Origin: Pseudomonas spelaei
Lineage (GTDB): Bacteria; Pseudomonadota; Gammaproteobacteria; Pseudomonadales; Pseudomonadaceae
DNA: 64,000 bases
NCBI RefSeq assembly: GCF_009724245.1
Contig: NZ_WNNK01000002.1
Location: 62,001-126,000, forward strand
Reading direction: 5' to 3'
The notes below the pieces were generated by a model, which did not search any database, had not been told where the DNA came from, and saw only the letters and a list, made by a program, of their open reading frames with translations. Both the position numbers and the translations under genes were made by a program. Of this stretch, positions 52,500 through 62,468 are shown piece by piece (position 1 is the first letter of the stretch; every line of letters begins with the position of its first letter).

Positions 52500-53144
52500 G
52501 TGAAAATGTCCGACAATCTTGTAAACACCAATAGCCCCGGGCGTCCCAAGGACATGGCAAAGCGCCAGGCAATCCTTGAGGCAGCGAAAATCCTGTTCTT
52601 GAGCAATGGTTACGCCAGTACCAGCATGGATGCCGTGGCCGTGGAAGCCGGCGTCTCAAAACTGACGGTCTACAGCCACTTCACCGACAAAGAGACGCTG
52701 TTCTCCGCGGCCGTGGTCGCCAAGTGCGAAGAGCAGCTGCCGGTGATGTATTTCGAGTTGCCGGACGGCGTACCCGTGGAAAAGGTGCTGCTAAATATCG
52801 CTCGCGGCTTTCACGTGCTGATCAACAGCGATGAGTCGGTGAACCTGCATCGTTTGATGATGACCTCCGGCAGCCAGGACCCAAAGCTGTCACAGATCTT
52901 TTTCGAAGCCGGGCCCCTGCGGATGTTGCAGGGTATGGAACGCTTGCTGGCCAGGATTGACCAGAGCGGCGCCCTGAGCATCGACAAACCGCTGACCGCC
53001 GCCGAGCATTTTTTCTGCCTGCTCAAAGGCACGGCGAATTTTCAGTTGCTGTATGGCTGTGGCGGGCAGCTGAGTGACGCAGCCGCCGAGGAGCACGTGC
53101 AGGACGTGGTGGGGTTATTTATACGGGCGTATCGCGCCACCTAA
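52500..53144 (+). CDS. mexL: TetR-family repressor, MexL-like
   Basis: This 214-residue TetR regulator has an N-terminal helix-turn-helix (about 20-65: [18 protein letters not shown], then [20 protein letters not shown]) and a C-terminal ligand-binding domain. It is divergent from the mexJK-like operon and matches the size and position of MexL, the repressor of mexJK in P. aeruginosa. Start may be the ATG at 52500 or the one at 52506. Its end overlaps the convergent rsmJ by 4 bp. Confidence 0.85.
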   Translation: MKMSDNLVNTNSPGRPKDMAKRQAILEAAKILFLSNGYASTSMDAVAVEAGVSKLTVYSHFTDKETLFSAAVVAKCEEQLPVMYFELPDGVPVEKVLLNIARGFHVLINSDESVNLHRLMMTSGSQDPKLSQIFFEAGPLRMLQGMERLLARIDQSGALSIDKPLTAAEHFFCLLKGTANFQLLYGCGGQLSDAAAEEHVQDVVGLFIRAYRAT

Positions 53145-53923
53145 GACTTGAGCGCCTTCTTCGGATAAATGTCATACCGGCTGGACTTGCCATCCAGCGC
53201 ATGGCTCGGCTTGGGGCCTTCAATGCACGGGGCCTTTCGCGGGCGCTTGACCACCACCCGGTGGCTGGCCAGGGCCAACGCGGCAGCCAGCAACGCTGGT
53301 GCGTCGGGATCGTCCCCCACCAATGGCCGGAACAGGCGCATTTCCTTCTTCACCAAGGCGGTTTTCTCACGATGGGGAAACATCGGGTCCAGGTAAATCA
53401 CCTGTGGCGGCTCACCTTCCCAGTTGCGCATGACATCAATGGAATTGCCCTTGAGCAAAGTCATCCGCGCGACAATCGGTGCCACTTCAAAATCGTCTGC
53501 GCCACGGGCCAGGCCATCTTCCAGCAAAACGCCGATCAACGGCTGACGCTCGATCAGGCTCATCTCGCAGCCCAGGCTGGCCAGCACGAACGCATCCTTG
53601 CCCAGGCCGGCCGTGGCATCCAGAACGCGCGGGCGCACGCCCTGGGCGACGCCGACGGCCTTGGCAATCATCTGCCCGCTGCCCCCCCCGTATAAGCGCC
53701 GGTGGGCCGCGCCACCTTCGACAAAATCCACTCGCACCGGCCCTGGCGCATCAGGCCCAAGCTGTTGCAGTTGCAAACCGTGCTCACCGACTTGCAGGGC
53801 AAAGTCAGCCTCCTCCAGTTGCAAAGGCAGCCCAAGCTGCTCGGCCCACTGCTGAGCCCGGGCTTGAAAGCCTTCGGTCAGGGCCTCGACCCGAATGCGG
53901 CTGGCCGCTGGTTGTTCGTTCAT
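53141..53923 (-). CDS. rsmJ: 16S rRNA (guanine-N2)-methyltransferase RsmJ
   Basis: RsmJ methylates N2 of G1516 of 16S rRNA. The 260-residue SAM-dependent enzyme shows [20 protein letters not shown] (motif I, near 100), [20 protein letters not shown] (catalytic DPMFP) and a C-terminal [10 protein letters not shown]. Length fits the family. Convergent with the mexL-like gene, 4-bp overlap. Confidence 0.93.
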   Translation of the reverse strand: MNEQPAASRIRVEALTEGFQARAQQWAEQLGLPLQLEEADFALQVGEHGLQLQQLGPDAPGPVRVDFVEGGAAHRRLYGGGSGQMIAKAVGVAQGVRPRVLDATAGLGKDAFVLASLGCEMSLIERQPLIGVLLEDGLARGADDFEVAPIVARMTLLKGNSIDVMRNWEGEPPQVIYLDPMFPHREKTALVKKEMRLFRPLVGDDPDAPALLAAALALASHRVVVKRPRKAPCIEGPKPSHALDGKSSRYDIYPKKALKS

Positions 53924-54018
53924 CAGTCGCTACGCTCAAAAATATTAAGGATCGGCAAAAAGCGGCCGATAAAAAAATGATCAGGCATTTTGCCAGAGCT
54001 GAGCGTCGACCGAGAGAA

Positions 54019-54639
54019 ATGTCAGACATTCATTCCCTACCCATCGGTGTACTGCCGACCCACAACCACTACGGCCTGCGCAATACCCAAGCGCTGGCCG
54101 GGGTCAGTCATGTGTGGCAGGACTTCTTCGCCCGGGCGCTGGCCGAGCAGTTAGGTGAGGATGCGGGGACGCTCTCCAAAAAAACACCGGCACCGGTGGA
54201 TGCTTCGGTAGAGCCTCGGGAAGGCAGCGACCTGCTGAGCCAAATCGTCACCCAACGCCAATGCGACGTGCAGGACACCGAGATCGCCCCGCCTGAACCG
54301 CTGTTCCTGCCGATTGCCGAATTCGAACTGGACCTGCTGCCACCCGCCGCTGTGCCATTCCCGCCGGATGAAATCGTGGCCCAGCAGCGCCAGCAGAACT
54401 TCGAAAGTGGCTGGGTTCGCCCTCTCGTACTGACCGCCGGCCAACCCCTGCCAGAACCCGGCCCGGCACCGCAACCACAGCCGCTGCACTTGCCAATTGC
54501 CGAGTTCGAACTGGACCTGCTGCCGCCCGCTGCCGAACCATTCCCGCCACAAGAACTGGTCGAACAGCAGAAGCAACTGGACTACGACTGCCAATGGGCG
54601 CGTCCACTGATCCTCAATAACCTGCGCCTGGCCGCCTGA
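54019..54639 (+). CDS. Hypothetical protein with an internal 61-residue duplication
   Basis: Function is unknown. The 206-residue product has no signal peptide or membrane helix. Residues 97-138 and 158-199 repeat the pattern LPIAEFELDLLPPAA.PFPP followed by QQ and RPL(V/I)L, 61 residues (183 bp) apart, separated by a Pro/Gln linker. The ATG at 54019 has GAGAGA upstream; the open frame extends far upstream only as the antisense of rsmJ. It is acidic and Pro-rich. I recall no named family with this repeat. Confidence 0.75.
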   Translation: MSDIHSLPIGVLPTHNHYGLRNTQALAGVSHVWQDFFARALAEQLGEDAGTLSKKTPAPVDASVEPREGSDLLSQIVTQRQCDVQDTEIAPPEPLFLPIAEFELDLLPPAAVPFPPDEIVAQQRQQNFESGWVRPLVLTAGQPLPEPGPAPQPQPLHLPIAEFELDLLPPAAEPFPPQELVEQQKQLDYDCQWARPLILNNLRLAA

Positions 54640-54645
54640 TTCTCG

Positions 54646-55470
54646 TTACCTGACCAACTGGCTGGCCTGTTGATACGACATCGAACGCTCGGTGAAGGTA
54701 AACGTGCCGAGGTCGTGAATCTCCTGGGCCGCCCTAAAGAACTCACCATAGGCCGCCAGCGCCATGGCCGAACCGACACTGATGCGTTTGACGCCCATCT
54801 CACTCAACTGCGCCACCGTGAGCTTGAGCCCGCCCGACATCAACACATTCACCGGTTTGGGCGCCACCGCCCGTACCACCGCCAAGACTTCCTCGGCACT
54901 GCGTAACCCTGGCGCATACAGCACATCGGCACCGGCCTCGGCGTAGGCTTGCAAGCGGCGAATAGTGTCAGGCAGATCCAGCTTTCCATGCAGGAGATTT
55001 TCCGCACGGGCCGTCAGCATGAACGGGAATGGCAGACTGCGAGCGGCGGCAACAGCAGCTTCAATACGCTCGACCGACAAATCAAAGGGATAGATCGGAT
55101 CGACGGCTATGCCGGTGGCATCTTCGATAGATCCACCGACGATGCCTGTGGCAGCCGCCCGAAGAATAGTTTGAGCGCAACCGTCAGGGGTATCGCTGAA
55201 ACCGTTTTCCAGGTCGGCGGCCACCGGCAGTACCGTAGCTTGGGCAATCATTACGGTGTTGTGCAGCGTGTCCTCCAGGGACAACGCGCCTTCGGCATCC
55301 GGACGCCCGAGGCTGAAGGCATAACCGGCGCTGGTGGTGGCCAAGGCCTCGAAGCCGAGGCTGGTGAGCATTTTCGCGGAACCGGCATCCCAGGGATTGG
55401 GCATGACGAACGCACGGTCACGCTCATGCAGGGCCTTGAAAGTTTCAGCACGCTGGATTTGTGGGTCCAT
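54646..55470 (-). CDS. Isocitrate lyase/PEP mutase-family enzyme
   Basis: This 274-residue enzyme is of the PEP mutase/isocitrate lyase superfamily. Residues include MPNPWDAGSAKMLTSLGFEA, the metal-site region AADLENGFSD and GSIEDATG, and the C-terminal VLMSGGLKLTVAQLSEMGVKRIS. It lacks the KKCGH motif of isocitrate lyase itself. Oxaloacetate decarboxylase or carboxyphosphonoenolpyruvate-mutase-like activities are known for such proteins; substrate cannot be told here. It lies 25 bp after the DUF72 gene in the same direction. Confidence 0.85.
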   Translation of the reverse strand: MDPQIQRAETFKALHERDRAFVMPNPWDAGSAKMLTSLGFEALATTSAGYAFSLGRPDAEGALSLEDTLHNTVMIAQATVLPVAADLENGFSDTPDGCAQTILRAAATGIVGGSIEDATGIAVDPIYPFDLSVERIEAAVAAARSLPFPFMLTARAENLLHGKLDLPDTIRRLQAYAEAGADVLYAPGLRSAEEVLAVVRAVAPKPVNVLMSGGLKLTVAQLSEMGVKRISVGSAMALAAYGEFFRAAQEIHDLGTFTFTERSMSYQQASQLVR

Positions 55471-55495
55471 TGCTCGCTCCTTGTAAGAAAGGCGC

Positions 55496-56356
55496 TCAGA
55501 GCAACCCCAGTTGCTCCGCAGCAGGTTCCCTGTATAGCTCAGGCAAGGCTGGCAAGCCAGGCAAACGCGCCATCAGCTTTTCATGGAAACGCAGGGCCAA
55601 TTGCGCCGCCAGGCGATTGTCCGAGGTGTGCAGGAACACATAGGGCGTGCGGCCCTCTTCAATCCAGAAGGCGACCTTTTCGATCCATGGCACCAGGAAC
55701 GGGTCGTTGGCTTCCAGTTCGGGGTGACCGATAAATCGCACCTGGGGGAACTGGGTCAATGCGGCCGGACGAGGCGGCACCTTGGGCTTCTTCGATTGGG
55801 CATGCAGCACTGCCGCCGAAGTGGACGTGCAACTGAACAAGGCACGGGGATCCAGGCAAATGCGCTCGACGCCGCGGTCGCGCAACAGACGGTTGAGCAT
55901 CCGCTCGGCATCGCCCCTGGCAAAAAAATCCGGGTGACGCACTTCTACCGCCAGCGGTCGCTCCAACCCATCAATAAACCCGGCCAGTTCCGCCAGCCGT
56001 TGTGGCGCAAAACTGGCCGGTAATTGCAGCCATAACGGTGAAACTCGCTGCCCCAAAGGGCTCATCAGCCCGAGGAAACTCTCCGCTGCCGGCAGTTGCT
56101 CACGCAGATCCCCGCCATGGCTGATATCGCCGGGGAACTTGGCGGTAAAACGAAAGTGTTCCGGCATGATCTCCGCCCAGCGCTGCACGGTGGCCGCCGA
56201 AGGGCGGGCGTAAAACGTGGTGTTGCCTTCAACCGCGTTGAAGACTTGGGAATAGAGAGCGAGGTAGTCGTTGGGGCGGGCGTCTTGGGGGTACAGGTAA
56301 TCGCGCCAGGCGTTTTCACTCCAGGACGGGCAACCCAGGTAGTAAGGCAACGGCAT
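55496..56356 (-). CDS. DUF72 (YecE-like) protein
   Basis: This 286-residue TIM-barrel-like DUF72 protein has unknown biochemical role. Typical segments are YYLGCPSWSENAWRDYLYP at the N-terminus, NAVEGNTTFYARP, FRFTAKFPGDISH and LAVEVRHPDFF. The ATG at 56356 shares a base with the stop of the upstream gene (TGATG), which supports this start over the one at 56395. Confidence 0.9.
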   Translation of the reverse strand: MPLPYYLGCPSWSENAWRDYLYPQDARPNDYLALYSQVFNAVEGNTTFYARPSAATVQRWAEIMPEHFRFTAKFPGDISHGGDLREQLPAAESFLGLMSPLGQRVSPLWLQLPASFAPQRLAELAGFIDGLERPLAVEVRHPDFFARGDAERMLNRLLRDRGVERICLDPRALFSCTSTSAAVLHAQSKKPKVPPRPAALTQFPQVRFIGHPELEANDPFLVPWIEKVAFWIEEGRTPYVFLHTSDNRLAAQLALRFHEKLMARLPGLPALPELYREPAAEQLGLL

Positions 56357-56676
56357 CAGATATGGATATCGAGACCCAGCACTTCCATATCCCATTCGAC
56401 AAAGCCGGCGGTGGTCAGGTAGCTGGCCAAGGCGTTGGCAACGCTTTTGCTCATTGAGCGCGGGAAAATCATGTCTTGCTGGCGGGCCGGAACAGCGCCG
56501 ATGCGGGCACCGGCAGAACCTTGGGAGCGCGTAGAAACAGTTGAACCTGACGGCGTTTCGGACTGGACTTCAACGAAGTCAGGCGAGTCCTCGACGGACT
56601 CGTCTACCATCACGTTAGCCTTGCGTGGCTTACGCTTGAGGGGGTAGGACTGAGAGGAGAAGCCGTCTATACGCAT
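56356..56676 (-). CDS. Hypothetical protein, 106 residues, coupled to DUF72
   Basis: No function recognised. The product is hydrophilic, with a Ser/Thr/Glu-rich middle (DESVEDSPDFVEVQSETPSGS) and a C-terminal hydrophobic segment SVANALASYLTTAGFVEWDM. The start is MRIDGFSSQSYPLKRK. Translational coupling (TGATG) to the DUF72 gene and normal codon use support it as real. Confidence 0.7.
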   Translation of the reverse strand: MRIDGFSSQSYPLKRKPRKANVMVDESVEDSPDFVEVQSETPSGSTVSTRSQGSAGARIGAVPARQQDMIFPRSMSKSVANALASYLTTAGFVEWDMEVLGLDIHI

Positions 56677-56845
56677 GCATGCAAACCCGGTATCAATGAT
56701 GGCAATTTAGCGGCACTTTCCTTGGCGCGCAAATGCTCTGGTGATAACTAGAACACATAAATAGACAAAGGTTTAAAAGCGCGTGGGAATTTCTGACGGT
56801 TGGTGGTGTTTGGGAGCAGCCTGGCTCCCCTATTCGTAGGGTCCA

Positions 56846-57529
56846 TCAAAGTTGGCGTTCAGCCTTGGTCTGCGCCACTTTATCGCGCAAATACACCGGT
56901 TGCGCCTGATCCGCCGGAATCGCCTCGCCCCGCGCCCAGGCAAATCGCGCCAGGGCCAGCAAGTCTTCAGCGTGAGGCAACATGCCCGCATCCTGGCCAC
57001 TGAGTTTCACGCCGATGCGCTCGGCATAACCCCAGCCAGTGCCAGCACCAAACCATTCTCCGCTGGCATCGTCTGGCAACGCGGCTACTTCGGGCGGCTG
57101 CACGGCTTCAACACCCACCAGGCGCATCTCGCCAGCGGTTTCCCGATAGCAGCCCCAATAGACCTCATCCATGCGTGCATCGATAGCCGCCGCGACCTGA
57201 TGCGCGCCGTGCTCACGAAACGCTCGTTGCGCCAACACCGCCAGGTTCGACACCGGCAACACCGGGCGCTCCAAGGCAAACGCCAGGCCCTGGACCACGC
57301 CGATGGCAATCCGTACACCGGTGAACGCACCCGGACCGCGGCCGAAGGCAATGGCATCGACCGCCGACAAGGTGGTGCCCGCATCGGTCAGCAACTGCTT
57401 GATCATCGGCAACAGCTTTTGCGCATGCAGGCGCGGAATCACCTCGTAGTGGCTCGTTACCTTGCCATCGTGCAGCAAGGCAACGGAGCAAGCTTCAGTC
57501 GCGGTGTCCAGGGCCAGCAAGGTGCTCAT
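56846..57529 (-). CDS. tsaB: tRNA t6A modification protein TsaB
   Basis: TsaB partners TsaD, TsaE and TsaC for threonylcarbamoyl transfer to A37 of tRNA. The 227-residue ASKHA-fold protein has TLLALDTATEACSVALLHDG, AIAFGRGPGAFTGVRIAIG and AAIDARMDEVYWG. ATG at 57529 gives the usual start. tcdA, which acts on t6A, is 20 kb away. tsaB lies 89 bp after adk, with a terminator between. Confidence 0.95.
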   Translation of the reverse strand: MSTLLALDTATEACSVALLHDGKVTSHYEVIPRLHAQKLLPMIKQLLTDAGTTLSAVDAIAFGRGPGAFTGVRIAIGVVQGLAFALERPVLPVSNLAVLAQRAFREHGAHQVAAAIDARMDEVYWGCYRETAGEMRLVGVEAVQPPEVAALPDDASGEWFGAGTGWGYAERIGVKLSGQDAGMLPHAEDLLALARFAWARGEAIPADQAQPVYLRDKVAQTKAERQL

Positions 57530-57573
57530 CGGTGTTTGCGTCCAAGTTGAAAAAAAGTGCGCCAGTATAAACA

Positions 57574-57599
57574 ACAACGGCCCGCAAGCGGGCCGTTGT
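57574..57599 (-). terminator. Terminator after adk
   Basis: ACAACGGCCCGC and GCGGGCCGTTGT form a 12-bp perfect stem with a two-base loop, followed on the minus strand by TGTTTATA. It lies 20 bp after the adk stop. Confidence 0.8.
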
Positions 57600-57618
57600 C
57601 AGTCAAGCGGAGACAGGA

Positions 57619-58311
<693 letters not shown>

Positions 58312-58471
58312 TCATGGGGCCAATCTCGGAAAAAAGGGTCATGGCCGCACAAACGGCCAAAGGCTGATCAAGATACACAGCAGGCCTTAACCACACAAGC
58401 CGCCAAAAGTAGGAGGAATCCGCGCCGCACAGGCCTCATAGCGCGGGTATCGCCAGGCGCAGCCCGGCTGC

Positions 58472-58510
58472 AAAACCCAGCGCCACCCCTTTCCCGGCAA
58501 CGCTGGGCTT
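58472..58510 (-). terminator. Candidate terminator after ppc
   Basis: On the minus strand CCCAGCG, an 18-base loop and CGCTGGG are followed by TTTTGC. It sits 34-72 bp after the ppc stop. The 277-bp gap up to adk shows no other element. Confidence 0.5.
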
Positions 58511-58543
58511 TATCTGCAAGCCCTTGAGAACCCTTCAGAATTG

Positions 58544-61189
58544 TCAGCCGGTATTACGCAAACCGGCGGCAATCCCCGCCACGGACACCAGCAACGCCTG
58601 TTCCAGAGGGCTGTCCTGCGCCGCTTCCTGTTGTCGAGACCGTGCCAACAGTTCGGCCTGCAAAAGGTGCAATGGGTCAAGGTAAGTGTTGCGCAGGCGG
58701 ATGAACTCCAGGGTGTCCGGACTATGGGCCAACAGCTGCGACTGGCCGGTCAGGCCGAGCACCACACTGCATGCCTGCGACAATAGGTCGCGCAAGTGCA
58801 CACCCAGTGGCAGCAGATCAGGTTGTACCAGACGTTCGTCATAGAGCCGGGCAATATCGGCGTCGGCCTTGGCCAGGACCATCTCCAGCATATCGATGCG
58901 GGTACGGAAGAACGGCCACTGCTCGCGCATCTGCTCCAGCAACTCGCCTTCACCGCGCTCCAGAGCCTTGCTCAAGGCCGCTTCCCAGCCGAGCCAGGCT
59001 GGCAGCATCAAGCGGGTCTGGGTCCAACCGAAAATCCACGGAATCGCCCGCAAGCTTTCGATGCCGCCAGCGCGGCGCTTGGCTGGCCGGCTGCCCAAAG
59101 GCAAGCGGCCCAGTTCCTGTTCGGGGGTGGACTGTCGGAAATACTCGACGAACTGCGGATTTTCCCGCACCACTGCGCGATAAGCGCTGACGCCATCGGC
59201 TGCCAATTCATCCATCAAGTTGCGCCATGCGGGTTCAGGCGGCGGCGGCGGGAGCAAGGTCGCCTCCAGCACGGCCGCCAGGTACAGGTTCAGATTCTGC
59301 TCGGCGATGTCTGGCAGGCCGAACTTGAAACGGATCATTTCACCTTGTTCGGTGGTGCGAAAACGCCCGGCCACCGAACCCGGCGGCTGCGACAGAATCG
59401 CCTCGTGGGCTGGACCGCCGCCACGTCCAACGGTGCCGCCGCGGCCATGGAACAACAGCAGTTCCACCTGCTGTTCACGGCAGATGTCCACCAGCCGCTC
59501 CTGGGCCCGGTATTGCGCCCAGGCTGCAGCCGTAGTGCCTGCGTCCTTGGCCGAATCGGAGTAGCCGATCATCACTTCCTGCGGCCCCTGCAAGCGCGAG
59601 CGATAGCCTGGGAGCAGCAACAGGCGTTCGATCACCGGGCCTGCGTTATCCAGGTCGGCGAGGGTCTCGAACAACGGCACCACGCGCATCGGCCGCTGCA
59701 CGCCGGACTCCTTGAGCAGCAGTTGCACCGCCAGAACATCGGAGGCGGCACCGGCCATGGAGATCACATAAGACCCCAGGGACGCTGCCGGCGCGGCAGC
59801 AATTTCCTTGCAGGTATTGAGCACTTCGGCAGTGTCGGCGGACGGTTTGAAATAGGCCGGCAGCAGCGGCCGTCGATTGGCCAGTTCGCGCATCAGAAAG
59901 CTGATGCGTGCATCCTCATCCCAATCCTCGTAACGCCCCAGGCCCAGGTAATCAGTGATTTCAGTCATGGCCGCGCAATGACGACTGGAATCCTGACGCA
60001 CATCCAGACGCACCAGGAACAGGCCAAAGGTCACCGCACGCCGTAGGCAATCAAGCAACGGGCCGTCGGCAATCACCCCCATGCCGCAGGCATGCAGGGA
60101 CTGGTAACACAGCTCCAGCGGCTCCAGCAGGTCGCGATTATTTTGCAGGACCTCAGCGGGCGCCGGGGTGCTGCCGGCCAACGAGGTGTGAGCCCATTGG
60201 CGCGTAGCACGCAGACGCTCACGCAGTTGTTTGAGTAGCGCCCGGTAAGGTTCAACGCTGTCACCGACCTTGGCCTGCAACTCAGGGCTGGCCTGTTGCA
60301 TCGACAGTTCGGATGCCAGGTGATCGATATCGCGCAAGTACAGGTCAGCGGCCATCCAACGGGCCAGCAGCAGCACTTCGCGGGTGACCGGTGCGGTAAC
60401 ATTCGGGTTGCCGTCACGGTCGCCGCCCATCCACGACGCAAAGCGAATCGGCGCTGCTTCCAGGGGTAAATGCAGGCCTGTGGCGGCGTGCAAGGCAAGG
60501 TCGGCCTTGCGCAAGTAATTAGGGATGGCGTGCCACAGGGAGTGCTCGATCACCGCAAAGCCCCACTTGGCTTCATCTACAGGGGTCGGTCGGGTGCGGC
60601 GAATTTCTTCGGTGTGCCAGGCCTCGGCGATCAAGCGTTGCAGGCGTTGGCGGATCTGCTCGCGCTCGGCCGTGGTCAAGTCGCGGTGATCCTGCAAGGC
60701 CAATTGTGCAGCGATGGCGTCGTATTTCTGGATCAGGGTACGGCGGGCGACTTCAGTAGGGTGAGCAGTGAGGACCAGTTCGATCTCCAGGCGGCCCAAC
60801 TGGCGCGCCAGGGATTCGCTGCTGTGGCCTTCACTCTGCAGACGCGCCAGCAGTTCAGGCAATACCCGTGACTCGAAGGGCGCAGGCGTCGACTCGTCGC
60901 GACGGTGGATCAACTGGTATTGCTCGGCGATGTTGGCCAGGTTGAGGAACTGGTTGAAGGCCCGTGCCACTGGCAGCAGTTCGTCTTCCTTGAGCTGATT
61001 AAGGCTGGCACTCAGCTCTTCGCCGGCGGCCTGCTCCGATGCAGCACCCCGTCGATCAGCCTTGGCGCCTTTACGAATCTGCTCGATCTTGTCGAGAAAC
61101 TCGTCGCCGTACTGTTCTCGGATCGTGTTGCCCAGCAGTTCACCCAGCAGGTGAACATCTTCACGCAAACGTGCATCGATATCGCTCAT
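58544..61189 (-). CDS. ppc: Phosphoenolpyruvate carboxylase
   Basis: Ppc carboxylates phosphoenolpyruvate to oxaloacetate, topping up the citric acid cycle. The 881-residue product has the N-terminal motif [17 protein letters not shown] with catalytic His near 137, [12 protein letters not shown], the signature [15 protein letters not shown], the C-terminal catalytic loop [14 protein letters not shown], and ends in NTG. Standard length for the bacterial enzyme. It is divergent from the 114-residue gene and precedes adk. Confidence 0.98.
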   Translation of the reverse strand: MSDIDARLREDVHLLGELLGNTIREQYGDEFLDKIEQIRKGAKADRRGAASEQAAGEELSASLNQLKEDELLPVARAFNQFLNLANIAEQYQLIHRRDESTPAPFESRVLPELLARLQSEGHSSESLARQLGRLEIELVLTAHPTEVARRTLIQKYDAIAAQLALQDHRDLTTAEREQIRQRLQRLIAEAWHTEEIRRTRPTPVDEAKWGFAVIEHSLWHAIPNYLRKADLALHAATGLHLPLEAAPIRFASWMGGDRDGNPNVTAPVTREVLLLARWMAADLYLRDIDHLASELSMQQASPELQAKVGDSVEPYRALLKQLRERLRATRQWAHTSLAGSTPAPAEVLQNNRDLLEPLELCYQSLHACGMGVIADGPLLDCLRRAVTFGLFLVRLDVRQDSSRHCAAMTEITDYLGLGRYEDWDEDARISFLMRELANRRPLLPAYFKPSADTAEVLNTCKEIAAAPAASLGSYVISMAGAASDVLAVQLLLKESGVQRPMRVVPLFETLADLDNAGPVIERLLLLPGYRSRLQGPQEVMIGYSDSAKDAGTTAAAWAQYRAQERLVDICREQQVELLLFHGRGGTVGRGGGPAHEAILSQPPGSVAGRFRTTEQGEMIRFKFGLPDIAEQNLNLYLAAVLEATLLPPPPPEPAWRNLMDELAADGVSAYRAVVRENPQFVEYFRQSTPEQELGRLPLGSRPAKRRAGGIESLRAIPWIFGWTQTRLMLPAWLGWEAALSKALERGEGELLEQMREQWPFFRTRIDMLEMVLAKADADIARLYDERLVQPDLLPLGVHLRDLLSQACSVVLGLTGQSQLLAHSPDTLEFIRLRNTYLDPLHLLQAELLARSRQQEAAQDSPLEQALLVSVAGIAAGLRNTG

Positions 61190-61359
61190 CAGCCAATCTC
61201 CAGCCAGAAATCCGGGATGCTTTGACTCTCAAGAGTGCCGCCCACGCCGGCTTCTTACAAGGACCAGCAGAATTGACTTTAAACCTTGTGGCTTACAGCT
61301 AGTCTCAACTATGCGGTTCGCAGGATTGCCCGCTTACCTGAGCGCTTATCGAGGTCGTC

Positions 61360-61704
61360 ATGAAAATCCGAGAATTGGCCCAGCATTGGGAAGAAAACGC
61401 CAAGGGTCGCCTGACCAAAACTGAATACGCCATCCATCTGGATGTAGAAGCCGCCGCCAGGCTCGCGGCACTCTGCGAGATGTACCCCAAACGGCACACC
61501 GAAGCGCTACTCGGCGAACTGATTGGCGCGGCACTCGAAGAGTTGGAAACCAGCTTTCCTTACATCAAGGGCCAGCATGTGATTGCCACGGATGAAGAAG
61601 GTGATCCGCTGTACGAAGACGTCGGCCCTACACCGCGCTTTCTCACTTTGTCTCGACGTTACTTGCACGATTTGTCGGCTCAACCCGATAAGCAAAAACA
61701 CTGA
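61360..61704 (+). CDS. Conserved hypothetical protein, 114 residues
   Basis: Function not known. It begins MKIRELAQHWEENAKGRLTK. Residues 22-70 are predicted helical and Ala/Leu/Glu-rich (DVEAAARLAALCEMYPKR; LLGELIGAALEELE) and could be a dimeric helical domain; the C-terminus is basic and disordered. It lies directly beyond ppc, the place of PA3688 in P. aeruginosa as I recall, divergently transcribed. GAGGTC lies upstream. Confidence 0.8.
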   Translation: MKIRELAQHWEENAKGRLTKTEYAIHLDVEAAARLAALCEMYPKRHTEALLGELIGAALEELETSFPYIKGQHVIATDEEGDPLYEDVGPTPRFLTLSRRYLHDLSAQPDKQKH

Positions 61705-61733
61705 TAAACATCCGCTAAAAACCAATCTCCCCC

Positions 61734-61768
61734 AGGTATTACGGGCCTCTAAGAGGCCCGTAATACCT
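61734..61768. repeat. Perfect 17-bp inverted repeat with one-base spacer
   Basis: AGGTATTACGGGCCTCT, a single A, and AGAGGCCCGTAATACCT form a perfect palindrome 30 bp after the 114-residue gene. No T run follows on either strand, so a simple intrinsic terminator is not the obvious reading; a protein site or a very stable RNA stem are alternatives. The rest of the 285-bp gap holds the candidate promoter noted at 61848. Confidence 0.9.
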
Positions 61769-61847
61769 CTGTGCCTGACGAAAGTTCAAACTTTTAAACG
61801 CTGACTATTCAGTCAAAAAAATATTTAGGCAAAGCGCCATCTTCTCT

Positions 61848-61875
61848 GAACTATTCAAAAAACCCTCAGGTCACA
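61848..61875 (+). promoter_or_regulatory. Candidate AlgU (sigma22)-type promoter
   Basis: GAACTA, 17 bp, TCACA resembles the envelope-stress sigma factor consensus GAACTT-N16/17-TCTGA. It lies about 115 bp before the DUF4398 lipoprotein gene. The lptF gene of P. aeruginosa is AlgU-controlled, which makes the site plausible but unproven. Confidence 0.4.
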
Positions 61876-61989
61876 GCCAGTAAGCCATCACTTGGAACAG
61901 CCGTTTGAAAGGCGTCCTGGAACTTACCGCCAGACCCTGCACACACAGCAAACCGGCGATGGATTTTGATGTTTTTGAGGAGTTACCCA

Positions 61990-62412
61990 ATGGAGTTGAA
62001 GACCATGAAGACCAGCACTGCCAAATCCTCGTTTAACCACCTGCGCGGGCTCAAATTGGCCGCGTTGGCAATCGGTACCAGCTTCGTTTTGGCCGGTTGC
62101 GCCGGTAACCCGCCAACCGAGCAGTACGCCGTGACCCAGTCAGCGGTGAACAGCGCCGTCAGCGCCGGCGGTACCGAGTTTGCAGCCGTGGAAATGAAAT
62201 CGGCCCAGGACAAGCTCAAGCAAGCCGAAATTGCCATGCACGACAAGAAGTATGACGACGCGCGTCGCCTGGCCGAACAAGCCGAGTGGGATGCTCGCGT
62301 CGCCGAGCGTAAAGCCCAGGCTGCCAAAGCTGAGCAAGCCGTGAAGGATTCCCAGAAAGCTGTTCAGGAGCTGCGTCACGAAGGTATGCGTCCAGCTGTT
62401 ATCCAACAGTAA
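61990..62412 (+). CDS. DUF4398 lipoprotein
   Basis: This predicted lipoprotein has 140 residues with lipobox LAGC (Cys31 from this start) after a helix KLAALAIGTSFV. The mature part is a charged helix (MKSAQDKLKQAEIAMHDK; ARRLAEQAEWDARVAERK) of DUF4398, a domain seen in lipoproteins next to OmpA-like proteins. ATG at 61990 with GAGGAG upstream was chosen; ATGs at 61966 and 62005 are less well supported. It is 56 bp before lptF, so an operon is likely. Confidence 0.85.
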   Translation: MELKTMKTSTAKSSFNHLRGLKLAALAIGTSFVLAGCAGNPPTEQYAVTQSAVNSAVSAGGTEFAAVEMKSAQDKLKQAEIAMHDKKYDDARRLAEQAEWDARVAERKAQAAKAEQAVKDSQKAVQELRHEGMRPAVIQQ

Positions 62413-62468
62413 GTGACTGACCTCTGATTGCCTTGCACCCGAAATCGAATTGAAAGGACGACACCATT

